Positions 44,767 through 53,018 of a DNA stretch of 64,000 bases are shown here, in pieces. The stretch lies in the NCBI GenBank assembly GCA_050289805.1, contig JBNKGL010000002.1, positions 1 to 64,000 of the forward strand. The letters run 5' to 3'. The position numbers and the translations under genes were made by a program. How positions within the stretch are numbered: the stretch's first letter is position 1; each line of letters opens with the position of its first letter. The notes below the pieces were generated by a model, which had not been told where the DNA came from, made no database searches, and saw only the letters and a program-made list of their open reading frames with translations. This DNA is from JAUILA01 sp050289805 (GTDB taxonomy: Bacteria; Bacteroidota; Bacteroidia; Cytophagales; Cyclobacteriaceae).

Positions 44767-46157
44767 AAAAAATAATTACGACAGTACTTCTCTCCGTTGC
44801 CATTTCAGGGATATCCTTTTCCCAGGATAATGCATTTACTCTCGATGAATGTATAAACTTTGCCCTTGAACACAATCAGGATTATTTGAACGCAAACCTG
44901 GAAACGGAGAAATCAGACTACTATGTAAAGGAAACAATTTCAGACGGATTGCCGCAATTAAATGGTAATCTGGATCTCACTTATAATGTAAAAATCCAAA
45001 CCACCTTTATTCAGGATTTCATTTCACCGGCAGTTTATGGGGTTCTGCAGACAGAGGGGCTGCTGGAGCCGGGACCAACACCTGATCCGCAGTTTTTCCC
45101 GGTGCAATTTGGGACCAAATATGCGGGCAATGCCAATATCAGCCTGAATCAAATGATTTTTGATGGAAGTTTCTTTGTAGGGTTAAAAGCTGCCCGAACC
45201 TATTCAGAGCTCTCCTACAAAGACAGGATACGCTCAAAGATTGATGTGGTTGAAGCGGTGAGCAAAGCGTATTATCTGGCGATGGTGAATGAGGAACGCC
45301 AGGAACTCATACTGAAGAACTATCAGCGTCTCGACACATTGCTTCAGGAAACACAGGCGCTCTATGAAAATGGCTTCGCAGAAAAAATTGACGTGAACCG
45401 TATTCAGGTGCAGTTCAACAATATTAAGGTTCAGCAGGATAATATTGCCCGCACAGTGGCCTTGTCGAAGGCCCTCCTGAAATTCCAGATGGGCATGTCA
45501 CCCAAAGATGACCTTGAGCTGGAGGATTCCATTGAGGAAATCATTTTCCAGGAGATACCCGATGAGGTATACCAGGATTTTGACTATAACCGCAGGATTG
45601 AAATGTCGTATCTGCAGACAAATATTGAGCTGAACCAGCTGGATATTAAAAACGTGAAGATGGGTTATCTGCCCGACATTGATTTATACGGGGCACTGGG
45701 CGCTACCGCAGGGACCCAGTCGAGCGGTGAATTGTTCAAACCCGGGACAAACTGGTTTGACTTCAGCGCGGTTGGATTGAGATTGCAGCTACCGATTTTC
45801 GATGGCCTCAAAAAAAGCCATCAGATTCAACAGCGGAAGATCCAGGCACTGCAGCTTCAGAATTCGAAAGAACAGCTACAGAACAGCATTGATGTCGAAA
45901 TTCAACAATCCGCAACCAACTACCAATTATCGGTAGACAACCTCGAAGCGCAGCTGGACAATATGAAGCTGGCGGAAGAGGTCTATAACGTAGCCAAAAT
46001 CAAATATGAAGAAGGTGTCGGGTCGAGCATTGAGGTAACCAATGCGGATGCCGATTACAAAGAGTCACAAACCAATTATTATAACGCACTGTATGATGCC
46101 CTGATCGCGAAAGTGGAACTTCAGAAAGCATATGGCGTGCTCATTGAACAAAACTGA
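44763..46157 (+). CDS. TolC family outer-membrane efflux protein
   Basis: 464 residues with a signal peptide (ITTVLLSVAISGISFSQ) and the two repeated OEP domains: FTLDECINFALEHNQDYL at the start, LPIFDGLKKSHQIQQRK in the middle and a final long coiled-coil with SIEVTNADADYKESQTNYYNA. It forms the trimeric outer-membrane channel of the tripartite pump encoded by the next two genes. Translationally coupled to the TetR gene. Confidence 0.93.
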   Translation: MKKIITTVLLSVAISGISFSQDNAFTLDECINFALEHNQDYLNANLETEKSDYYVKETISDGLPQLNGNLDLTYNVKIQTTFIQDFISPAVYGVLQTEGLLEPGPTPDPQFFPVQFGTKYAGNANISLNQMIFDGSFFVGLKAARTYSELSYKDRIRSKIDVVEAVSKAYYLAMVNEERQELILKNYQRLDTLLQETQALYENGFAEKIDVNRIQVQFNNIKVQQDNIARTVALSKALLKFQMGMSPKDDLELEDSIEEIIFQEIPDEVYQDFDYNRRIEMSYLQTNIELNQLDIKNVKMGYLPDIDLYGALGATAGTQSSGELFKPGTNWFDFSAVGLRLQLPIFDGLKKSHQIQQRKIQALQLQNSKEQLQNSIDVEIQQSATNYQLSVDNLEAQLDNMKLAEEVYNVAKIKYEEGVGSSIEVTNADADYKESQTNYYNALYDALIAKVELQKAYGVLIEQN

Positions 46158-46185
46158 TAACAACAACTTAGAAACTACCAAAAAG

Positions 46186-47343
46186 ATGAAAAAAATCTTG
46201 ATATACATCACCTTGTCTGCTTCCGTTTTGGCCGGTTGTACCGGCAGCGATACGCTGGAATCAAAAAAGGAAAAAGTGGCTGAATATAAAAAGGAAGTTC
46301 ATGAGATCAACCTGAAAATCCGTGAGCTTGAAGATCAGATAGCTTCAATGGAAGGGACATCCCAGCAGACCAATGCAATTCTCGTAAATACAACTCCTGT
46401 TCAACCCAGTCGTTTCTCACATGCGATTGAGGTGCGGGGAAATGTGGCTTCCCGAACCAACGTCTTTCTTTCGTCTGAAACCGGCGGTATCATCGAAAGT
46501 GTTCGGGTTGCGGAAGGCGATATGGTAAAAAAGGGGCAGGTGCTGGTGACTGTTGACAATGAAGTGATCAGAAATAACATCGCAGAGGTAAAAACGGCAT
46601 TGGATCTTGCACAGGCTGTTTATGAGCGTCAGAGCAACCTTTGGGAGAAAAAAATCGGAACGGAAATTCAATACCTGGAAGCAAAGAACCGCAAAGAATC
46701 TCTGGAGAGACAACTGGCGACGCTGGAATCTCAGCTGAACAAGACCATTATGCGTGCGCCTTTTTCGGGAAGTATCGATGCCGTAGAAGCAAGGGTAGGT
46801 GAAATGGCTCAGCCCGGCATGCCGCTGGTGCAGGTTGTCAATCAGAAAGATATGTATCTGGAAGCCGATGTATCTGAACGGTTTATTGGTGACTTTACTA
46901 AAGGTGATAAGGTAGAGGTATTCTTTCCCGTTCAGAATAAGAAAATTGAAACATCCATTACAGCAGTTAGTGAAATCATTAACCTGGAAAACCGCACGTT
47001 CAAAATTGAGATGCGTATGCCCAAGGTTGATTTTGTGGTAAGACCAAATCAGGTTGTCGTTATTCAGCTGGTTGACTATACGAAGGATTCGACCATAGTG
47101 GTGCCCACCGAAGTAATCCTGACGGATGCAGAAGGAAAATTTCTTTACATCGTTGAAGAAAAGGAAAGTGAGCAGGTTGCCACTAAAGCCCGGCTGAATG
47201 TAGGGATGACAAGTGACGGGAAAACTGAGATACTTGACGGACTCGATATAGGTGACATCGTCGTTTTGCAGGGCTATCGTGACCTCACCGAAGGCACCAT
47301 TGTGAAGCAAACAGAAAAATCTACTGAAACTGCCAAACTTTAA
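46186..47343 (+). CDS. RND periplasmic adaptor (membrane fusion) lipoprotein
   Basis: From the ATG at 46186 the protein is 385 residues with a lipobox (V-L-A-G-C). An N-terminal coiled coil (residues about 25-55) follows. The lipoyl/barrel-sandwich parts contain SSETGGIIESVRVAEGDMVKKGQVL and MRAPFSGSIDAVEARVGEM, with a coiled hairpin between them. Beta-barrel and membrane-proximal domains end the protein. It links the inner-membrane RND pump to TolC. The reading from 46132 overlaps the TolC end and is rejected. Confidence 0.93.
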   Translation: MKKILIYITLSASVLAGCTGSDTLESKKEKVAEYKKEVHEINLKIRELEDQIASMEGTSQQTNAILVNTTPVQPSRFSHAIEVRGNVASRTNVFLSSETGGIIESVRVAEGDMVKKGQVLVTVDNEVIRNNIAEVKTALDLAQAVYERQSNLWEKKIGTEIQYLEAKNRKESLERQLATLESQLNKTIMRAPFSGSIDAVEARVGEMAQPGMPLVQVVNQKDMYLEADVSERFIGDFTKGDKVEVFFPVQNKKIETSITAVSEIINLENRTFKIEMRMPKVDFVVRPNQVVVIQLVDYTKDSTIVVPTEVILTDAEGKFLYIVEEKESEQVATKARLNVGMTSDGKTEILDGLDIGDIVVLQGYRDLTEGTIVKQTEKSTETAKL

Positions 47344-47349
47344 TTCAAC

Positions 47350-50300
47350 ATGGCCGAAAATAAAGTATCAAAGAACACGGAGTTCGAAGAAAAGGAATTT
47401 GGGTTAACCGTCGCCTCGCTGAATAACCGTACGACGGTATTTTTCCTGCTCTTCCTGATCGTAGTAATGGGGGTCAACTCCTACATTACCCTTCCCAAGG
47501 AATCTTATCCGGAGGTTTCGCAACCCATGGTTTACATCGGGACTGCCTATCCTGGCAACTCGCCTGTGGATATAGAAAACCTGATCACCCGGCCGCTCGA
47601 GAAAGAAATCAATGATGTTTCCAACCTGGATAATATCAAGTCGACTTCAGTACAGGATTTTTCAACGATAATCGCTGAGTTTGATCCGGATATTGATATA
47701 GAGGATGCCTTGCAGAAAGTGAAAGACGCCGTAGACCGTGCAAAGCAGGATCTGCCTTCCGATCTGGATCAGGATCCCAATGTCTTTGAAATGGATTTTT
47801 CTGAATTCCCGATCATGAATATAAACCTGTCGGGAAACTATCGAATTGAAAAACTCGAAGACATCGCTGAAGATTTTAAGGATGAACTTGAAAAGATATC
47901 CGAGGTTTCATACGTCGAGATTCGTGGTGTGGATGAGAAGGAAGTTAAAGTAATGGCAGACCCGTATCTCATGGACGCGCGGAAAGTGAATTTTTCAGAT
48001 ATCGAGAATGCTATCAGGGCTGAGAACCTTACTTTTTCCGGCGGTAGTATCAAAGAAGGAGATATAAGAAGAACACTCAGGATCGTGGGAGAATTCGATG
48101 ATCCCCTGCAAATGCTGGATATTGTTATCAAGCATCAGGATAACAACATTGTATATCTCCGCGATGTGGCAAAAGTGGAATTTGATTATAAGGAAAAACA
48201 AAGCTATGCACGTCTGGATCAGCGTCCGGTGGTGTCGGTGGATGTCGTGAAAAGAAGTGGTGAAAACCTGCTGATAACGACCGACAAGATCAATCAAAAG
48301 ATCGCGGAGATGAAACAAAGGTATCCCGAAGACCTGGAATTCAGCATCACCAATGATCAAAGTCAGATGACCCGCGATCTGGTCAACAGCCTGGAAAATA
48401 ATATCATATCAGGTGTGATCCTCGTGGTACTGGTACTGCTCTTTTTCCTGGGAACGAGAAATGCCCTGTTTGTGGGAATTGCGATTCCTGTTTCGATGTT
48501 CATGTCGTTCCTGATCCTGAGCTTCCTGGGCATTACGATCAATATGATGATCCTTTTCTCACTCATTCTGGCGTTGGGTATGCTCGTTGATAACGGGATT
48601 GTGATTGTGGAGAACGTTTACCGCCTGATGGAAGATGGTATGTCGCCTTTGGCGGCAACCCGCCTCGGAGTAAGTGAGGTGGCGTGGCCGATCATTACCT
48701 CGACGGCGACCACACTTGCTGCCTTCCTGCCATTGGTTCTTTGGCCCGGTCTCATTGGTGAGTTCATGCGATATCTTCCCATTGGAGTGATCATAACGCT
48801 GGCATCATCCTTATTCGTAGCACTTGTAATCAATCCGGCATTGATATCCATGTTTATGAAAATAGAGGATCATACGAAGATTGATCATTTCAAGACGTTA
48901 CGTAATGCAGGTGTGACTATCGCTATCGGCATTGCGTTAATATTTACACCGGTTATGTGGCTGGGGAATATTTTGATTTTCTTCGGTCTTCTTATTCTGT
49001 TAAATGTGTATGTACTGGTACCGCTTTCAGACAGGTTCCAGCGTAATTTTCTCCCCTGGCTGGAAAATCTTTATTCTTCTACCGTGAGTTATGCCCTGAA
49101 GGGAATCAGACCCTGGCTAATTTTCTGGGGTACCGTAGGATTATTGATTGTGGCTGTAATGCTGAATGCTCAATATCCGCCAAAAGTTGAATTCTTCCCT
49201 GAGAATATGCCCAAGTATGTGAATGTATTCATTGAATTCCCTGATGGAACGGATATTGAGAAAACGAATGATTTTTCAAAAGAAATTGAAAGCCGTATTG
49301 CAGGTGTAATTGAACCTTACCAGGATATCGTTGAATCCATGATCGCAAAAGTGGGACAGGATACTGCAGATCCCAATGACCCATCTGCCTTTGGCCAGTC
49401 GGATACACCCAACAAAGCCCGTATTACCGTGAATTTTGTTGAGTTCAAAGAAAGAGGAGGTGTTGATACTCGAAAAGTCATGACTGAAATCAGGGATGTG
49501 GTGCAGGGGTATCCCGGCGTTAACATAACGGTTGATAAAGATAAGATGTCTCCGCCAACCGGTAAGCCTGTAAACATTGAAGTGACCGGGGAAGATCTTC
49601 CAACATTGATCGCCATTGTTGAAGATATGAAGAATTATATCAATGAAGCTGGAATTGATGGTATTGAGCAACTGCAAACTGACATGAACACCGGTAAGCC
49701 TGAATTGCTCATCAACATTGACAGGGAAAAGGCCCGACGTTTCGGCCTGTCGACCCAGACTATTGCCAATGAGATCAGAACATCCCTTTTCGGAAAGGAG
49801 ATTTCAAAATTCAAGCAGGGTGAGGATGATTATGAAATACAGCTGAGACTCCAGGATGAATACAGGTATGATCTTGAAGCATTGCGCAACAAGTCTATCA
49901 CTTTCAGAAACCAGGTGAATGGTCGGATTATGCAAATCCCGATCTCTTCTGTAGCAGAGCTGGAGCTAAGCACTACCTACGGATCAGTTCGACGTAAAGA
50001 CCTGGATCGGATTATTACGCTGTATTCAAACGTTTTGGCAGGAGCTAATGCTACGGAAATCAATGACCAACTGATGGTTCTTCTTGAGGATTTTCCAATG
50101 CCAACGGGCTATTCATATCGCTTCGGCGGAGAGCAGGAAAAGCAGGCCGAGGAAATGGCATTCCTTCAGCAGGCACTGATTCTGGCTGTTTTCATCATTT
50201 TTATGATCATCGTTGCGCAGTTCAATAAAGTGACAACTCCGCTGATCATTATGTCATCTGTCGCTCTGAGTACTGCCGGAGTACTGTTGGGCATATTCGT

Positions 50301-50754
50301 TTTTGATATGAAGTTCGTAATCATCATGAGCATGATCGGAATCATATCACTGGCCGGAGTTGTTGTGAATAACGCAATTGTACTGGTCGATTTCATCGAA
50401 CTTATCCGGAAACGGAAGCAAAAAGAGCTCGGTGTTGACAGACTTGATTTCAAATACATTAACGAAGCAATCGCAGAGGCAGGAAAAACACGTCTTCGCC
50501 CCGTATTGCTTACAGCTATTACAACCATACTCGGTTTAATTCCGCTGGCGTTTGGAATTAATTTTGATTTTGTGAAGTTCTTTACAGACTACGAGGTGGA
50601 TTTCTATATCGGAGGTGATAACGTTGTCTTCTGGGGTCCGATGTCATGGACGATCATTTTCGGGCTAACATTTGCCACATTCCTGACCCTCATAGTAGTT
50701 CCGGTGATGTATCAGTTCTTTGCAAAAATCAACCGCAAATTAAATATCAGTTAA
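47350..50754 (+). CDS. RND efflux permease (AcrB/HAE1-like)
   Basis: 1134 residues with the duplicated 2x6-helix layout and two large periplasmic loops. TM1 (TTVFFLLFLIVVMGVNSYI), the P-Y-x-S-like VDIENLITRPLEKEI porter repeat, and SAVALSTAGVLLGI/VVVNNAIVLVDFIEL in the second half are typical. The TM4 proton-relay motif reads LVDNGIVIVENV, so the second aspartate of the AcrB D-D pair is Asn here, as in many environmental RND pumps. It follows the adaptor by six bases. Substrates cannot be assigned; drugs, solvents or lipids are all possible. Confidence 0.94.
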   Translation: MAENKVSKNTEFEEKEFGLTVASLNNRTTVFFLLFLIVVMGVNSYITLPKESYPEVSQPMVYIGTAYPGNSPVDIENLITRPLEKEINDVSNLDNIKSTSVQDFSTIIAEFDPDIDIEDALQKVKDAVDRAKQDLPSDLDQDPNVFEMDFSEFPIMNINLSGNYRIEKLEDIAEDFKDELEKISEVSYVEIRGVDEKEVKVMADPYLMDARKVNFSDIENAIRAENLTFSGGSIKEGDIRRTLRIVGEFDDPLQMLDIVIKHQDNNIVYLRDVAKVEFDYKEKQSYARLDQRPVVSVDVVKRSGENLLITTDKINQKIAEMKQRYPEDLEFSITNDQSQMTRDLVNSLENNIISGVILVVLVLLFFLGTRNALFVGIAIPVSMFMSFLILSFLGITINMMILFSLILALGMLVDNGIVIVENVYRLMEDGMSPLAATRLGVSEVAWPIITSTATTLAAFLPLVLWPGLIGEFMRYLPIGVIITLASSLFVALVINPALISMFMKIEDHTKIDHFKTLRNAGVTIAIGIALIFTPVMWLGNILIFFGLLILLNVYVLVPLSDRFQRNFLPWLENLYSSTVSYALKGIRPWLIFWGTVGLLIVAVMLNAQYPPKVEFFPENMPKYVNVFIEFPDGTDIEKTNDFSKEIESRIAGVIEPYQDIVESMIAKVGQDTADPNDPSAFGQSDTPNKARITVNFVEFKERGGVDTRKVMTEIRDVVQGYPGVNITVDKDKMSPPTGKPVNIEVTGEDLPTLIAIVEDMKNYINEAGIDGIEQLQTDMNTGKPELLINIDREKARRFGLSTQTIANEIRTSLFGKEISKFKQGEDDYEIQLRLQDEYRYDLEALRNKSITFRNQVNGRIMQIPISSVAELELSTTYGSVRRKDLDRIITLYSNVLAGANATEINDQLMVLLEDFPMPTGYSYRFGGEQEKQAEEMAFLQQALILAVFIIFMIIVAQFNKVTTPLIIMSSVALSTAGVLLGIFVFDMKFVIIMSMIGIISLAGVVVNNAIVLVDFIELIRKRKQKELGVDRLDFKYINEAIAEAGKTRLRPVLLTAITTILGLIPLAFGINFDFVKFFTDYEVDFYIGGDNVVFWGPMSWTIIFGLTFATFLTLIVVPVMYQFFAKINRKLNIS

Positions 50755-50795
50755 AATTTAAATCGGGGTTCTAAACAGACCTCGCCAGATAATAG

Positions 50796-52058
50796 ATGAA
50801 TAGGGTTATAATAATAGGTATTGTCTTAGCAATTCTTCTGCTGATCGATTTATATGTCTACCAGGCAGTAAGTTTTGTATTAAGGAACTTTTCCTCGACC
50901 ACACAGCAGATTGTTCGTTACGTATACTGGTTTTTTACACTGGCTACATTTGCTGTGATACTCCTGTACAATTTCGGAGATCCGGATATCTGGAAAGGAA
51001 GTACGCGGGGTGTCGTATTTTCAATTATATTCATCAATTACTTTTCCAAGGTTTTTGCAGCACTCTTCCTGGTTGTGGATGATATTGTAAGGCTGGGCCG
51101 CTGGATCGCAGGTCTTTTTCAATCCGGCGGCACATCAGTGAGCGAAGGTCAGACGATCACCAGGAGTGAATTCCTTACGAAAAGTGCCCTTGTGGCCGGA
51201 ACCGTTCCCTTGCTTACCATGACCTATGGAATTATTTCGGGGGCTCATGATTACAGGATTCGTAAAAAAACGATTTATCTGCCTGATCTGCCGGCCTCCT
51301 TCGACGGGATTACCGTAGCACAACTTTCAGACATCCATTCCGGAAGTTTTTTTAACAAAACGGCCGTAAAAGGTGGCGTGGAAATGTTGAATGCTGAAAA
51401 GCCGGATATGGTATTTTTTACGGGTGATCTCGTGAATAATGAGACTTCAGAGGTGAAGGATTATGTTCCGATTTTTGAAAAGGTAAAGGCTCCACTGGGT
51501 GTATTTTCAACCACTGGAAACCATGATTACGGCGATTACAGAAGCTGGAATTCAGAAGCTGCCAAAAAGCAGAATTTTGAAGATCTCAAAGAGGCGCATC
51601 GTTTAATGGGCTATGACCTGCTAATGAATGAAAACCGTTTTATAGAAATCAACGGTGAAAAGATTGCCATTGTGGGAATTGAAAACTGGGGTACAGGAAG
51701 GTTTCCAAAATATGGCAAAATGGATCAGGCCATGGCAGGAACGGATGAGGCTTCAGTTAAAATACTGCTTTCCCATGATCCCAGCCATTGGGATGCACAG
51801 GTCCTGCCGGAATATCCGGATGTCGATCTGGCATTTGCAGGTCACACACACGGATTTCAATTCGGCGTTGAATGGGGCGATTTCAGATGGAGCCCTGCGC
51901 AGTATGCCTATAAACAATGGGCTGGATTATACCAGAAGGGACAGCAATACCTGTATGTGAATCGAGGTTATGGGTTTATTGGATATCCCGGAAGAGTTGG
52001 CATACCGCCGGAAATTACTCTGATCACACTAAAAAAGGGAATCAATCCTGCAGCTTAA
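50796..52058 (+). CDS. Membrane-anchored metallophosphoesterase
   Basis: 420 residues. Three to four N-terminal membrane helices are followed by a calcineurin-like domain with all metal motifs: LSDIHSG, FTGDLVNN, TGNHDYGD, LLSHDPSHW and AGHTHGFQFG. The architecture resembles YkuE/YaeI-like enzymes that act on UDP-sugar lipid or phospholipid substrates at the membrane face. It starts 41 bases after the RND permease and may be read from the same transcript. Its 3' end overlaps the convergent gene by 17 bases. Confidence 0.88.
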   Translation: MNRVIIIGIVLAILLLIDLYVYQAVSFVLRNFSSTTQQIVRYVYWFFTLATFAVILLYNFGDPDIWKGSTRGVVFSIIFINYFSKVFAALFLVVDDIVRLGRWIAGLFQSGGTSVSEGQTITRSEFLTKSALVAGTVPLLTMTYGIISGAHDYRIRKKTIYLPDLPASFDGITVAQLSDIHSGSFFNKTAVKGGVEMLNAEKPDMVFFTGDLVNNETSEVKDYVPIFEKVKAPLGVFSTTGNHDYGDYRSWNSEAAKKQNFEDLKEAHRLMGYDLLMNENRFIEINGEKIAIVGIENWGTGRFPKYGKMDQAMAGTDEASVKILLSHDPSHWDAQVLPEYPDVDLAFAGHTHGFQFGVEWGDFRWSPAQYAYKQWAGLYQKGQQYLYVNRGYGFIGYPGRVGIPPEITLITLKKGINPAA

Positions 52059-52494
52059 CCCAATCGTCGCTTGATGATACACCAATACTGCCGTCATCAT
52101 AAACCATCAGAAAATCAAGCATCACCGGTGTTCGGCAGCCCTGAAATGAAGTCTCTCCGGTTGCGCGCAAAATGATTGGGTAGGAATATCCGTAGTCTCT
52201 TTTAATTCGCACCAGGCTGTCGTTTTCATTGATCAGAAAACCATATTCAACTTCGACCGGCCCTTTTTTGCAATCTTTCAGGGCCATGCCGAATATGTCG
52301 TAAACATAGGTACCCGTCCCGTCACCACGAATTTCAAGGTAGCCATCCTTTGCTCCTGAATATTTTCCGTTGAACTGATCTACATTATAAATCGTGCGAT
52401 AGGACTTGCCCTCGTACTCCATCTGGCGGATAGGGTCTGAATTTTTGTCCTGAACGACATAAACAGCCACTAAAAGAAGGAGAATTCTCAGCAT
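52042..52494 (-). CDS. Hypothetical exported protein
   Basis: 150 residues with a short hydrophobic leader (RILLLLVAVYVV) and a beta-rich domain: YSGAKDGYLEIRGDGTGTYV resembles extracellular lipocalin-like or META-like strands, but I cannot assign a family. Two cysteine-containing strands (LKDCKKGPVEVEYG, FQGCRTPVML) might form a disulfide. Its start shares one base with the end of the DUF3127 gene, so they are translationally coupled. Confidence 0.6.
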   Translation of the reverse strand: MLRILLLLVAVYVVQDKNSDPIRQMEYEGKSYRTIYNVDQFNGKYSGAKDGYLEIRGDGTGTYVYDIFGMALKDCKKGPVEVEYGFLINENDSLVRIKRDYGYSYPIILRATGETSFQGCRTPVMLDFLMVYDDGSIGVSSSDDWVKLQD

Positions 52495-52859
52495 TAAAAT
52501 GGCAGGTCTTCTTCTCCGCTTGAATCAGTATTAATCCATTCCGGCTCTTCCATATCCTGGGGTGCAGGCGGAATATTGGCATCCTCCTTCTCAAGACGCC
52601 ATGCCTGAAGTGAGTTGAAATATTTCACTTGCCCCTGTGGATTGGTCCACTTACGTCCTTTCAGGTTGAAATAAACATTTACCTCGTCACCCGCTGAAAA
52701 TTGATCAAGTTGTGCGCATTTGTCTTGAATCATTTCAAACTGGAGAAATTCAGGATATTGAGGGTTTTCCACATATTCAAGGACAAAATCCCGTTTTTGA
52801 AACTTGTCTGAAATTTTCTGTATATCCGAGATCTCTAAAATTTTACCTTTTACGTTCAT
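52494..52859 (-). CDS. DUF3127 OB-fold-like protein with SSB-type acidic tail
   Basis: 121 residues. KGKILEISDIQKISDKFQKRDFVLEY then CAQLDQFSAGDEVNVYFNLKGRKW and YFNSLQAWRLEK match DUF3127, a Bacteroidota family with an OB-like core. After residue 98 a flexible acidic linker ends in G-E-E-D-L-P-F. This is almost identical in style to the D-D-D-I-P-F tip by which single-strand-binding protein recruits DNA-repair and replication enzymes. A nucleic-acid role is inferred from that tail and the fold. Confidence 0.82.
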   Translation of the reverse strand: MNVKGKILEISDIQKISDKFQKRDFVLEYVENPQYPEFLQFEMIQDKCAQLDQFSAGDEVNVYFNLKGRKWTNPQGQVKYFNSLQAWRLEKEDANIPPAPQDMEEPEWINTDSSGEEDLPF

Positions 52860-52912
52860 GAGTGATTTGATTTTCTAACAAAACTAATGGGTGATAAGTG
52901 ATTACCACAACT

Positions 52913-53017
52913 TTATCTTTTTTTTCTGAAAACAAGCCGCATTACCCACAAAAAAATGAGTACGCCTACCAAAATAATAAAGAGCGTGGCAGCATCGATT
53001 TGTTCTACAGCATGCAT
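52913..53017 (-). CDS. Hypothetical 34-residue membrane peptide
   Basis: The ATG at 53017 lies one base after the stop of the helix-hairpin-helix gene. It encodes HAVEQIDAATLFIILVGVLI then FLWVMRLVFRKKR: one membrane helix with an acidic head and a basic tail, following the positive-inside pattern. The length is below usual gene-finding limits. Position in the leftward series and a sensible topology are the only support. Confidence 0.5.
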   Translation of the reverse strand: MHAVEQIDAATLFIILVGVLIFLWVMRLVFRKKR

Positions 53018-53018
53018 T

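Noticed and set aside
46417..47310. 297-codon frame antisense to the RND adaptor
   Set aside because: Shadow of a well-recognised gene; no signal, domain or family match.
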